Positions 46,923-57,785 of a DNA stretch of 64,000 nucleotides are shown in pieces. The position numbers and the translations under genes were made by a program. A model generated the notes under the pieces. The model did no database searches. It saw only the letters and a program-made list of their open reading frames with translations, and was not told the DNA's origin. This DNA is from Pratylenchus scribneri (Eukaryota; Nematoda; Chromadorea; Rhabditida; Pratylenchidae), in contig JAQSEB010000099.1 in the NCBI GenBank assembly GCA_030063045.1, forward strand, positions 1,116,001-1,180,000, given 5' to 3'. How positions within the stretch are numbered: position 1 is the first letter of the stretch; each line of letters starts with the position of its first letter.

Positions 46923-47920
46923 ATGAACCCATTAAAATCGTCCCTCTTCATTTTCCTCATTATTGCCGGAATTTGCATTCACTCCATTTTGGCAAGTCCA
47001 TCTGTGCCTCGTCGACAAGTAAGACGAATTGAGGGGAATCAGAAATATCCCAAAAATACAGGAACCAACTTCGACGACTGAATCGCCGGTTGACGATGAA
47101 AATGGACCCGAATCCGATCAGCTGACTTTGCGCAAACGAAATGTGCCGGCTGGGCGACGACAGGTTCAAATTCGCCAAAAATTGCAAAATTTAAATGAGA
47201 AAATATTCCAGGGAGGTTCGGGTACTACTCAACCACCTTCTGGCCCAGCTTCCGATCAATTGACTCTGCGAAAACGAAATGTGCCTGTTGCTGGACGCCG
47301 ACAGCAGGTGGGAATGGGAATCCAGCAAATTGAAAATAATCTCAATGAGAAATTTTTCAAGGGAGCTTCAAGCACCATGCGAACTCCTCCTGCTGGACCC
47401 GCTTCGGACCAATTGACTCTCCGAAAACGCCAAGTTCCCGCTCGACCCCTTCGTCGCCAGCAGGTAAACCAATTTTTAAATATTTATTAAATTCAATTCG
47501 TTCTAGGGTGGCTCAACCACCACTCAGGCTCCCTCTGGACCAGCCTCCGACCAATTGACCCTCTTTAAACGCAATGTGCCGGCACGTCGTCAGGTTGAAT
47601 TTGACCATTAACTCATCAATAATTCTGATCAAAATCATTCATAGGGAGGCACAAGCACCACCCAAGCTCCCTCTGGCCCTGCTTCCGACCAATTGACCCT
47701 CCGAAAACGACAAGTTCCCCCTCGTCCCCCTCGACGTCAGGTAAAATTAATTTTTAAATATTCATTAAATTTGATTCATTTTTCATTCTAGGGAGCTTCA
47801 AGCACCACCCAAGCTCCTTCCGGCCCGGCCTCCGACCAATTGACCATCTTCAAACGTGATGTGCCGGCACGTGAACAAGAAGGCTCCACCACAGAGCAGA
47901 CATTTCCATCCAATCAGTAG
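46923..47920 (+). CDS. Secreted repeat precursor, gene C (cleanest copy)
   Basis: Seven exons (46923-47018, 47062-47163, 47212-47307, 47362-47463, 47507-47593, 47645-47740, 47792-47920) give 235 residues, all introns phase 0 and GT-AG. Exon 1 is the signal peptide (SLFIFLIIAGICIHSILASP, then PRRQ). Each of exons 2-7 encodes one repeat of 29-34 residues with the core STTQAPSGPASDQLTLRKR followed by NVPARRQ or QVPPRPPRRQ. Two alternating repeat types occur, LRKR and LFKR/IFKR. The dibasic sites suggest cleavage into peptides of about 25-30 residues in the secretory pathway. No cysteine occurs after the signal peptide. The protein is low-complexity and probably unfolded. It resembles peptide-hormone precursors or repeat effectors in layout only; I recognise no named family. 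Confidence 0.88.
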
Positions 47921-48660
47921 CTTGAACGGCCCGGATTCGTGCTGAGAGAAGAGGCGAAGAAATTAAATATTAAAAATTCATTTAAAATAAAATGATGCTA
48001 TTTCCTCGCCTTAATCTTTATTCATTTAATCCCGAAATAAATTGATGAGCAAGCAAATCCAATTCTATCCAATTTTTCAATGGCTTTTATGTTTTTATAA
48101 TTCCTTTGTCCCATCTAAATCTAAACTGATCAATTATCGCTTTTCAAAATGAGAACAGTGGCAACTGGCAGTGTTGATTTTGACTGCTGTCTGCTGTTGA
48201 TGTTGATTGCAGTTTTATTAGTCAGCGGTCAATCGAGTGTTCCTTCCCACCTTTAGTAATTGGTTATATTGAATGGACGAAGAATTTGAAAACTCAATTT
48301 TTAAGAACAATAAGGAGACAAATTTTAAATTATTCTTGTTAATGGAATATAATAGGATAAAAGTCATTTCTCATTTATTGGGCATAAAATTAATGAAATT
48401 ATAATTACAAAGTAATTGAGGTTGAGGCATCCTTGAGGTCCACAAAATTTTTTTTCCAAAAATATCTTTCAGAGGTGTGCGCACGAACTATATCTCTGGG
48501 TAACCGCTGGAAAATTTAATTCCGGATATTTTCGGAAATTGATTCCGCCTGTTTCCCGAAAGTTTTAATTGGAATGAATTGATTCCACTTATTTTCCGAA
48601 AAGTTTTAATCGGAAAGAACTAACTTGTTTTCCGGAATGTTTTAACTGGAAAGAATTAAT
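47921..48660. other. Gene C 3' flank and degenerate repeat
   Basis: After the stop codon there is an AATAAATTGATGAGCAAGCAA segment also found after gene B. From about 48500 to 48660 there are decayed units containing TTCCGCCTGTTTCCCGAAAG, related to the arrays elsewhere. No gene is seen. Confidence 0.55.
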
Positions 48661-48679
48661 TCCGCCTATTCTCCGGTAA

Positions 48680-49490
48680 ATGTGTTTTCGTTTGCTAAGA
48701 TTGTAAATGTGTTTTCGTTTGCTCGAGTGAAATAAAATGAATAAAAAAACAAAAAAAAAATACAAAAAAAAACCCCAAAATTGGGGAAAATTTTGTAATC
48801 TAAAGGCATAGAGCAATTGTTCCAGCCTGATTCAACATCTTAAAATAAGATATTTTTGGCAAATTTTTTTATTATTAGATAAATTTTTATTTAATATTTA
48901 TTTATTCTGATTATTATTTTCGTCTGTTCTGATTTTAATTCTGCTTTTTCTGAATTATTATTTCGCCTGTTCTGATTTTTATTCCGCCTATTCTGATTTT
49001 AATTTCGCCTTTTCTGATTTTAATTCTGCCTTTTCTGATTTTAATTCGTTGTTCTAATTTTAATTCTGCCTTTTCTGATTTTGATTGTGTAATTGTGTTT
49101 TCGTTTGCTAGGATTGTAAATGTGTTTTCGTTTGCTAAGATTTTAAATGTGTTTTCGTTTGCTAGGATTGTAAATGTGTTTTCGTTTGCTAGGATTGTAA
49201 ATGTGTTTTCGTTTGCTAAGATTGTAATTGTGTTTTCGTTTGCTAGGATTGTAAATGTGTTTTCGTTTGCTAGGATTGTAAATGTGTTTTCGTTTGCTAA
49301 GATTGTAATTGTGTTTTCGTTTGCTAGGATTGTAAATGTGTTTTCGTTTGCTAGGATTGTAAATGTGTTTTCGTTTGCTAAGATTTTAAATGTGTTTTCA
49401 TTTGCTAAGATTGTAATTGTGTTTTCGTTTGCTAGGATTGTAAATGTGTTTTCGTTTGCTAAGATTTTAAATGTATTTTTGTTTGCAAAT
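48680..49490. repeat. 27-bp tandem array and related units
   Basis: The main block (49090-49490) has about 14 copies of the 27-bp unit TGTGTTTTCGTTTGCTAGGA followed by TTGTAAA. Two copies also occur at 48685-48725. Between them (48890-49085) are units of TTCTGATTTTAATTCTGCC. Because 27 is a multiple of three, the block stays open in one frame (repeating NVFSFAKIV), but no gene is implied. Confidence 0.88.
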
Positions 49491-49537
49491 AAATTTATTC
49501 AACAATTTTCGATAATAATTTTTAAAAAATGCCAATA

Positions 49538-50772
49538 CCCGGTGTTACAATTTTTGTCACATATGCTGAGATTATTCTGAGATTACCTCAAAATCTATCA
49601 GTTAGCCCAGAGCGGGGAACATTGCAAAATTTGAGAATATAATGAAAATATGAAACAATCTGAAAATATTCTCAGATTATATCACGTTCTTAATCTCAGA
49701 ATATGGGTGAAAATATGGTGAAAAAATGAATTCTCAGAATATATGAAATTCTGAGATTTTTTTTAGAATATATCATATTCTCAGATGATATTTTCACCGT
49801 ATTTTCACTTTTTTCAGCATGTAGTCTCAGATTCTGTACAAAAAATATCATCAAAATATGGAATAATCTCAGAATATTCTGAGAATATGGGGCGAAAATC
49901 TGATTCCTTTGTTCTGATTTTCTGTTCTGATTTTTCCCTCTGTTCTGATTTTCTCACGCACTTTTCTGATTTTTCTCTTGTTCTGATTTTTCTCGCGCAT
50001 TGTTCTGATTTTTCCCTTGTTCTGATTTTTACCTTGTTCTGACTTTTTCCTTTGTTCTGATTTTCTGTTCTGATTTTTCCCTTGTTCTGATTTTTCTCGC
50101 GCACTGTTCTGACTTTTTTCCCTTGTTCTGATTCTGATTTCACTTTTTTAATCACCGGCCGTAGCTGGGATCCGAACCTGAGTAGTCAAGGCCCAAAGTC
50201 AGCGACATAACATTGAGCTAAAGAGGCTATGTATCCTCGTCCATTAAAACATTTATTTATTCCTTACATTGCCCTAGGCCCAAGTCAAACGAGAGGAAAA
50301 GTCAATAAACACAATTCCGCAGAATATTTTCAAATTTCACAGAATTCTGAGAATTTAATGAAAATTTGCTATAATCTGAGCTTATATTATTCAGTTAATC
50401 TGAGAATTATTTTCAAAATAAGAGTTAGAATAAATTGTCAAAATATGTGCATTCTCAACATATTCTAAGATTATAAACATTTTGAGAATATTTTAAGAAT
50501 TCTTCGTGTTCTCAGGACATTTCAAGAATATACGAAATCTCCGAATATTTTGAGATTATTCATATTCTGAGAATATATTATTAACTTAATCTGAGATTCT
50601 ATCTCAAAATAAGTTGAAAATATGTTTTGAAAATATATCATATGCTGAGACAAAATCTCAGAATTCACAAATTCTAATAATATTCTCAGAATATGGATAT
50701 TCTTAAATTATTTTCATAATATGATCGAAATCTGATGCTGTAGCGTGCCATATATTTTCTTGTAACACCGGG
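49538..50772. mobile_element. TA-flanked inverted-repeat element, CCCGGTGTTACAA ends (1235 bp)
   Basis: The ends CCCGGTGTTACAA and TTGTAACACCGGG are inverted, with TA on both sides (49536-49537, 50773-50774). Many copies of TCTCAGAATAT-type palindromic motifs fill both halves. The middle (49890-50145) is a tandem repeat of TTGTTCTGATTTTTC followed by a tRNA-like segment. It interrupts sequence that is continuous beside the F-box fragment at 54176-54432. No transposase is present. Confidence 0.8.
50155..50229 (-). other. tRNA-like segment (pseudo-tRNA or SINE head)
   Basis: On the minus strand it starts TAGCCTCTTTAGCTCAATG, a good match to a tRNA acceptor and D-arm start, and later has CAGGTTCGGATCCC, a B-box. 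The acceptor 3' strand does not pair and the D-stem is broken, so it is not a working tRNA gene. It lies inside the TA-flanked element. Confidence 0.55.
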
Positions 50773-51187
50773 TATAAGTGATTTTAGGCAAGATTATTTT
50801 TCCTTGAATTTATATTTGCCATCTTTTTTCCCCAAATTGATTTAATCGTAAAAGTCGGTTCTCGGTTAACCATAAAATAATCAATAATAAACAAATCAAA
50901 TATTCTCCTGATTTCATCAATAATTGTCAATTTCATTTTATTCCATCCAATATTCGTCTAAAAATAATCTGTGCAAAAAATGAATAAAACTATAATTTAA
51001 TCAAAAATTTCTCACGGGTTGTTCCCTCCGTCAACAGCTTCTTTGATCAATTTCTTCAGCACCAAATTTGCACATTTCCACCAATTGCTCATATTTGAAC
51101 TCCAACCAACTAGCAAATCATCGGGAAAAGAATATTTGTAATAATCCATATCTAAATTTGAATATTAAATTATTTTGTGATATTAGG

Positions 51188-51572
51188 CAGGGGTCGGATC
51201 CGTCCTTATTTATAAGACTTGTCCTTATTTTGAGAGGTCAAATCTTAAAAAATTAAAATGTCCTTATTTTTAGTGAATTGTCTTATTTTGTCTGATTTTT
51301 CATAAAATTGTCATTTTTTCCTTTCAAAATATCAAAATTTTTCACTGCGCCCTGCGCGGCCAATTTTGTCTTTAATTTTTCCTTTGAGTAATAAAAATTT
51401 AAGCCCAAATAGAATTTATGAGATGAAAATATGATATTTAAACAATTTTATATATGAAAAACCGATTCTAATTCATTTTAAAGCACTTTTATAAAAATCT
51501 TATTTTTAACCATAAAATCTTATTTTTTGATGTAATTTGTCTTATTTTGAAAATTTTTTGATCCGACCCCTG
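51188..51572. mobile_element. hAT-type MITE, CAGGG(A/G)TC family, copy 2 (385 bp)
   Basis: The ends CAGGGGTCGGATC and GATCCGACCCCTG are inverted, flanked by ATATTAGG (51180-51187, 51573-51580). The interior is the reverse complement of the flanks of the 30037-30674 element (TAAGGACAAATCTTATAAAT type text), but it has only one GCGCGGCC module in place of the array. Confidence 0.93.
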
Positions 51573-52384
51573 ATATTAGGTCAAATATAAATAAAAAATG
51601 AAAAATTATGTGCGCTGTTTGACTACTATATATTAATCAATTTATTCGTGACTTATTTTGCAAAATTTGGGTGTGGAATTTTATTATATCGAATTTTTCC
51701 TGAGAAATATTTTTTTAAATTTTTTTATAAGATTAATTTACATTGATTGCCGAAATGAAAATAAATTGTAAAATTCCTTCCATTTCCCAATAATTTTTCA
51801 AGCATGTGAAGAAATATTTTCAGATCGTATATATAAAAGGAAGGCAGCATCTTGCAGTGGATTGTTTTTAATTTCTGAAAAATTGAATAATTGATGAATT
51901 CGGAAAATGGAAAACTCACTGGAAATTGGCCAAGTAATTTTGCAAGATATCCCGGCGAGGGAAGAACGAAGGAACAAATGTCCAAATGCTGAAATTAATT
52001 TGTAAATTAATTCATTTATGAAAATTAATTGTGCACCTGAATGGATTTGTTATTTTGGAATAACAGTGTGCTGAGAAACAATCGACCAAATTCATCATTA
52101 ATGGAAAAGTTTCCAGAATGAAGAGCCACAGAATTGAGTGAAATAGGAATTTGGAAGGCTTGAAGAGTGTTGAAAGTGTGCAGATTGAAATGCACCAAAT
52201 CGGGACGAGCATGAAAGATACCAAACATTGTTTCCTTTAAATGAATTAAATAATTAATTGATTTGATAAAAATTGGTAAATTTATGATCAAAACGTGGAA
52301 AATTTTGGCCAAAATCGGGCGTATTTTGACCATAACTTCGTGGCCATTTATGTCTGATCGAATTATGATCAAAATACTCTAAAT

Positions 52385-52705
52385 GTACTATTACTATTGC
52401 AGTTTACCGATGGAAGGGAAAAGGATGAAGAAGAATATAATGAAGAAGAAGGTGATGATGATAATGAAGAAGAGGATGAAGAAGATGATGATGATGAAGG
52501 AGAAGATAATGATGAGGATGATGAAGAAGAAGATGATGAAAAAGATTTTAATGATGAGGGTGATGATGAAGAAGAAGATGATGAAGTTGATTATATTGAA
52601 TAAAAAGATTTTGATGATGATGATAATGTTAAAGGTGATGAAGATCATCTCTTCTTCTTCATCACCATCATCGTTTTTTCTCTTCCATCGGGTAACATAG
52701 AGGCA
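52385..52705. mobile_element. MITE with GAT/GAA core in an F-box copy 2 intron
   Basis: It starts GTACTATTACTATTGCAG and TTTACCGATGGAAGGGAAA, and ends with the inverse TCTTCCATCGGGTAAC. The core is an imperfect GATGATGAAGAA microsatellite, which produces an acidic open frame by chance. No clear target duplication was found. Confidence 0.65.
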
Positions 52706-52954
52706 ACCGAACGGATATTAATGGTTAAAAATCTCGTTTTACTTTTGATATTAGAAATTTGAGTGGAGATTTCTTTAAAAATATGTTGTAAATATTTACA
52801 TCTGAACAACTTCCACCAATTCGAAGTGCTTTTAAATTTGCTAAATCATGGCAAATGATATTTTTCAATGTTAATTCATCAGGTATTGAATTGACAGTCA
52901 AATCGAGATAGACCAAACTGAAATATATCAATTTTATAATTATTTCCCATTTTT

Positions 52955-53150
52955 ATACTATTGCAGATTGGCCACTAACTGGGGAAAATATGGTGATGAA
53001 GAAGAAGATAAGGATAATGGATAATAATGAATGATGATAATGAAGAAGATAATGATGAGAAAGATGTTGAAGAAGGAGAAGATGATAAGGAGGAGGATAA
53101 AGAAGATGAGGATGATAATGATGATGAAGAAGATATATGTTTTGATTAAT
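52955..53150. repeat. GAT/GAA-core MITE remnant at the old exon 3-4 site
   Basis: The left end TACTATTGCAGATTGGCC is present and followed by a GATGATAATGAAGAAG-type core, but the right end is missing. The same sequence and position occur next to F-box copy 3 (55535), so the insertion is older than the duplication of the two broken copies. Confidence 0.6.
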
Positions 53151-53453
53151 TATTTTGATATAATAATGCTATATAGAATAAGTTTAAATCAATGGTGTAA
53201 AAATTCTATTCAAAGATTTTTGTGATTTTAAAAATTATATAACTTTAATTGCAAACCAATGGAACTGGACAAGTTTTGGTTGCATTCCAATCCAGGGGAA
53301 CAATTTGATGCCAATACCTGCAAACTTGTTCCAATGCAATTTTTTCCGAGAAATCATCAATTTTGGAAAATATCATCACCTAAAATATAAAAATGATATT
53401 TTTTTGGAAAATTCGCAAACCAATAATTCTGGAGGAAGCTCATTAATATTCAT

Positions 53454-53879
53454 TTTGCTGTTGTTTTAAATAAATTTAGTGATTGATTTGACGAATATTT
53501 AAATAAACCTATAAAAATGAATTGGTTTTTAATTCGTTCGATCGATATTTAAATTAATTTTAAAAATTTTTGATATTGGTAAAATGAAGGTCGAAAAGTT
53601 CATATAAACTAAATTTTTAATTTGGGCTTGGCTTGAGTAAAGAGTAGTATTGGTATTGGACATTTTTAGTGAATTAGACATTTTTGGATGTTTTTGGTTT
53701 TGGCTTTCTTTTTTCTTACTCTCCAATCTTCATTGGGAGGGGAGGGATTGAATCATTTGGGTAATAGATTTTTGGGAAATTGTAGACATTTTACTTCATG
53801 GATTGATTTTTAAATTTAATTTAAAGCTCATCCAATTTTTCTAATGTTGTATTAATATTACTTAGAATTACCTTAAAAT
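53454..53879. other. 5' flank of F-box copy 2
   Basis: The first 100 bases (ATTGATTTGACGAATATTTA, and later AATTCGTTCGATCGATATTT) mirror the sequence upstream of the intact F-box gene (23160-23250), so the promoter region was duplicated with the gene. No other feature is seen. Confidence 0.55.
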
Positions 53880-54175
53880 AGTCTTTCAGAGAATGCCGAA
53901 AAGTTTTAGTCGGAATTTCGCCTATTTTCCGGAAAGTTTTAACAGGAAAGAATTAATTCCGCCTATTTTCCGGAAAAAATTAATTCCGCCTATTTTCCGG
54001 AAAGTTTTAACCGGAAAGAATTAATTCCGCCTATTTTCCGGAAAGTTTTAACCGGAAAGAATTAATTCCGCCTATTTTCCGGAAAGTTTTAACCGGAAAG
54101 AATTAATTCCGCCTATTTTCCGGAAAGTTTTAACCGGAAAGAATTAATTCCGCCTAGTTTCCGGAGTTTTAACCA
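53880..54175. repeat. 41-bp tandem array with CCGCCTATTTTCCGGAAAG core
   Basis: About six copies of a 41-bp unit (TTCCGCCTATTTTCCGGAAA followed by GTTTTAACCGGAAAGAATTAA). The unit combines the GGCGGAA of the 31-bp satellite (in reverse) with the TTTTCCGGAAAG of the precursor-gene arrays. Confidence 0.9.
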
Positions 54176-54432
54176 GAAAGAAAAAATAAATTGTCTGGAT
54201 TTGAAAAATAAATATTTAAATAATTAAATAAATAAAATAAAAATGAATTATTTTAAATTCGTTCGATTATTCGATATTCAAATAAATAAATTTATTCAAA
54301 AATTTTTCGATAATAAATTAAAATCAATTTATTTTTGGGCGTCTTTTTTCTCCAATTGATTTATCTGCAAATATTCGGTTAACCATAAAATAATAAATAA
54401 AATATTCCATCTTGATTTTGTCAATTTGTTCC

Positions 54433-55496
54433 CTATTCCGTCCAATATTCGTCCAAAAATGATCTGTGTAAAAAAAAGTATAAAGAATTATTTTCCACTT
54501 TTTATCCCAAATTTCTTACGGTTCGTTCTCTCCGTCGATCGCTTCTTTGATCAATTTCTTCAGTACCAAATTTTCACATTTCTTTTTGCATTTTTTTGCT
54601 CTCCAATCGGCTTTAATTTGCGGAAAATCATCGGGCAAAATATATTTGCGGTAACGCGTACCATCTGAATTAAAGTTATTAAATTTTTAAAAAAGTGTTG
54701 ATTACCTTGATGAAAATAAATTGCAATTTTCCTTCCTTTTCCCAAATGTTTTTCGATTGATTTAAAAAATGTTTTCAGATCCTTATAGATTGGAGGCAAT
54801 TTGCAATGAAGTGATTTTAAATCCTGAAATTTGATCAATGAAAATGAGATTAGAAAAAAAAAACTTACTGGAAATTGTCCAAGCAAATTTTCGATGAAAT
54901 TTTCGGAGCAAGGAAGATCTCGAATGTCCAAATGCTGAAATTACAAAATAAATGATCATTTATGAAAATTTATTAAACCTGGATTGATTTGTTTTGTTGG
55001 TTAAATAACATCTCTTGAAGAAATTGACCAGCAGAATTTATTCGAAGAGTCAAGGAATTGAGGGATTCCGGGATTTGGAAACGATGTCGAGTGAACACAT
55101 TGAGATGAACCAAATCTGGACGGTCTCGGGTGATATTTGAGATCATTTCCTTAAAAATGAATAATATTTTTGATGTTAAATGTGATATATCCCCTGCCGA
55201 AAAATAGTCAATTTTGTGTAATCACTATAATTAATCTTGACAAAATTATATATTTTTTTGTCAATATGTGAATAAAAATTTCTAAATTTCCAATTAAAAA
55301 TATAAAATTGGAACGTAACTTAGATTAAAAACTAGCTAAAAAGCAATTTATGAAAATTATTTAAAATAATTGATTTACCTTTCGGCAATATCCACCAATA
55401 TTGAGTGCTTTTAAATTTGGCAATTCACGTCAGATGAGGTTTTGCAATGTTAATTGATCTTCTATTGAATTGACGGTCAAATTCAGATAAACCAAA
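54433..55496 (-). pseudogene. Broken F-box gene, copy 3 (5' part missing, nonsense codon)
   Basis: Counterparts of exons 5-10 of the intact gene are present (first exon from 55496; later parts include HLDIRDLPCSENF, LKSLHCKLPPIYKDL, YILPDDFPQIKADWRAKKC and the end LDEYWTE). There is no F-box exon upstream: the MITE at 55535-56187 takes its place and nothing similar follows. In the first exon, the codon matching the cysteine of VICRE in the intact copy is TGA (LI*RE), a nonsense change. This is therefore a decayed fragment, although its later exons remain open. Confidence 0.8.
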
Positions 55497-55534
55497 CTGA
55501 AAAAATATCAATTTTATAATTATTTCCCATTTTG

Positions 55535-56187
55535 ATACTATTGCAGTTTGACCCCTAACTGGGGTAAGGATGATGATGATAATGATGAGCAGGGACGTAT
55601 TTAGGGGGGGGGGGGTACACGGGGTACGTACCCCCCCCCCCCCCCCCCAACGGGGGAAGTGGGGGTAAAAAAAAGTAAAGGGGGGACCCTTCTGTTGTAA
55701 AAATTTTTCGCTGCGCGGCTATTTTTGGCCTAATTTTTTCGCTGCGCGGCTATTTTTGGCTTAATTTTTTCGCTGCGCGGCTATTTTTGGCCAAATTTTT
55801 TCGCTGCGCGGCTATTTTTGGCTTAATTTTTTCGCTGCGCGGCTATTTTTGGCCTAATTTTTGCGATTTTTTTTACATGCGTACCCCGCCATCAAAAATT
55901 TTTTTACATGCGTACCCCGCCTGACCCCGGTACCCCCTCCAAACAAAAATCCTGGATACGTCCCTGATGATGAGGATGATGAAGAAGATGATATGATAAG
56001 GATGATGAAGAAGATGATATGATAAGGATGATGAAAAAGATGATATGATAAGGATGATGAAGAAGATGATATGATAAGGATGATGAGGAAGATGATAAGG
56101 ATGATGATGATGATGAAGCTCAGCTTAATCTTCTTCTTCATCATCGCCCTCCTTTCCCTTGTTAGGGAGTCCAATTTCAATAGTGCC
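55535..56187. mobile_element. MITE with GAT/GAA core, split by a hAT-type MITE
   Basis: The left end ATACTATTGCAGTTTGACCC and the right end GGAGTCCAATTTCAATAGTG are roughly inverted. The core is GATGATGAAGAAG. The hAT-type element at 55590-55966 has inserted in the core near its left end. The same left junction is found at 52955 in the other F-box copy. Confidence 0.7.
55590..55966. mobile_element. hAT-type MITE, CAGGGACGTAT family, copy 2 (377 bp)
   Basis: Same ends as the element at 14938 (CAGGGACGTATTTAGG, and CCTGGATACGTCCCTG), flanked by the 8-bp duplication ATGATGAG (55582-55589, 55967-55974). It has five of the 31-bp CGCTGCGCGGC modules against about seven in the other copy, and longer G and C runs. 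Confidence 0.94.
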
Positions 56188-57226
56188 ATGTGCCACAATT
56201 TTTTACCTTTTAATACTTCCAATTGCCTTTTTTATTGGATGTAATTGGAATACGAGTTTGTGAGTTTGATGAGAGCTCGGATTTGGAAAATGCATGTGGC
56301 CCATTGTTGATCAATCAATAAACACTCTCCTTCTCTGCTTCTCTCTTCTACATTGAAACAAATTCTATTACTGTAACCATAAATTAGCGCGAAAATTGTC
56401 GTTTGAAAAGGGACGCTAAAAAGTTTTTATCGATTTTTTTTATTCTTTTCGATTATCTTACATCTTCTTGAAATAGTATTGAACAGAAAAATCAATCAAT
56501 GATGTATGATGGTTGTGTGATTCTAAATCTTATTGATTGTTAGAGTTTACTTTTCTTCTTTCCCAATTTCCCACTCCAATCCATTCATCCGCCAAATTTT
56601 TCTTCCTAATCAAAATTGCCAGCAAAAATCGAAAATTCCACAATTAAAAATTAACTACAACAAATCCATTTCCCCAATTAACATTATTTATTCGCAACAA
56701 ATGCATAATTTATATCGATTTTAATTTCCAATTGGCCTAGCTTTGTATCATCATCATCAATCATCATTCTACCTACTAAAAGCTAATATGTACAAAAATG
56801 AAGCCAGTTTTCAGTGAATAATTGATTCGCATTTTTTGCCCAAAGCCAAATTCCCATCCTCCCCCCGTCAATCCACTCCGATATGTATTAGTTGCGTCCT
56901 GTCCATCCCCGTTCCACCTCCCCACACCCCAACATAAACATTCACATTTTCTAATTTTATATTTCTCTTTTTCATAGTTTTTACTTATAAAATGAAAATG
57001 ACTTTTTGATGATTTTTTAGGTCGCGGTCGCGTTCTTCACTTTCATTTCAATCGTCCATTTTTATAGGGATTAAAAAATGACTAGGGAATGGTTAACCTA
57101 CTTTTTCATCCCGGCATTTGTGCATTTTATTTAAATTATTCCACCCAAAGATGACCTTTTTCACTCATTTTCCATCTCCAATTCGCAATTCCTCCATCAA
57201 TCCCAGCAGAGCGCACAGCGATCCGG
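56188..57226. other. Intergenic, no gene seen
   Basis: AT-rich sequence before the SPRY gene. CACCTCCCCACACCCC (near 56920) and GGTCGCGGTCGCG (near 57020) are local GC patches that may belong to a promoter. No exon was found. Confidence 0.5.
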
Positions 57227-57235
57227 TATAAAAAT
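57227..57235 (+). promoter_or_regulatory. Probable TATA box of the SPRY gene
   Basis: TATAAAAAT lies about 560 bases before the start codon and is followed at about 30 bases by TTTCAGTCAGCAGCACAGCA, a plausible transcription start region. The 5' UTR would then be about 500 bases, possibly with an intron. Confidence 0.5.
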
Positions 57236-57785
57236 AAGGTCATTTCACATTTCAGTCAGCAGCACAGCACTCTCACAGTTGGAAATTATTCATATTTCCT
57301 CAATCTTCAACTTCTTCCCTCCAAAAAAGTAAAAAATCTTGGAGCAGATTAATAAGTTTGATCGCTGATCATTTTTTTAAACATTTTTGAGCTATTTTTG
57401 GCTTCGGATTTGGTCTAACTGGCTTTTGGTCTAATTTTTCTAGTACTAGAGATTTGATGGGATTTGATTCAAGTGACAGCTGTTGATCATGATCAGCAGA
57501 TAAGCCACCTTTTTATTTATTTGTTAAATTAATCAAAGCAAAATCATTGAAAAATCGATATTTGAAACTATCAATTTTACAAGCTTACGTCAAATAAAAC
57601 ATACGTGCAAAAAACATTATTTTCGCTATTCAACCGCATCTGAAATACGAACAAATTTCTAATTAGGATTAGATTACTTAGGATTATGCACTCTTTATTT
57701 AGTTTATTCATTTTTATTCATTCTTCTTTTCTTCGCGATTTATTTTCATCATTTTTCATAAAATAAATTTAGAGAAAATTTAGAG

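Larger units (their letters stand above)
50938..53453 (-). pseudogene. Broken F-box gene, copy 2 (internal exons missing)
   Basis: Recognisable exons, 5' to 3': 53453-53421, 53379-53257, 52917-52800, 52234-52037, 51988-51920, 51874-51742, 51151-51016 and 50968-50938. They match exons 1, 2 and 5-10 of the intact gene at 23254, including the F-box (MNINELPPELL, then VMIFSKIDDFSEKIALEQVC) and the end LDEYWME. The counterparts of exons 3 and 4 (169 residues of leucine-rich sequence) are absent: 52918-53256 holds only a GAT/GAA-rich repeat. Exon 2 ends in phase 0 but exon 5 needs phase 2, so direct splicing breaks the frame. Every other exon is open. A truncated product is possible, but the full protein is not. 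A hAT-type MITE sits in its penultimate intron. Confidence 0.8.

Noticed and set aside
49095..49580. A 161-codon frame repeating NVFSFARIV
   Set aside because: The 27-bp unit is a multiple of three and stop-free, so it stays open by chance; it has no upstream promoter or splice context and runs into a transposon.
50155..50229. A working tRNA gene
   Set aside because: The acceptor stem does not close and the D-arm is broken; it is better read as a pseudo-tRNA or SINE head.
52383..52700. Acidic (EEDDDE) and Met/Lys-rich open frames
   Set aside because: They come from the GAT/GAA microsatellite core of a MITE.
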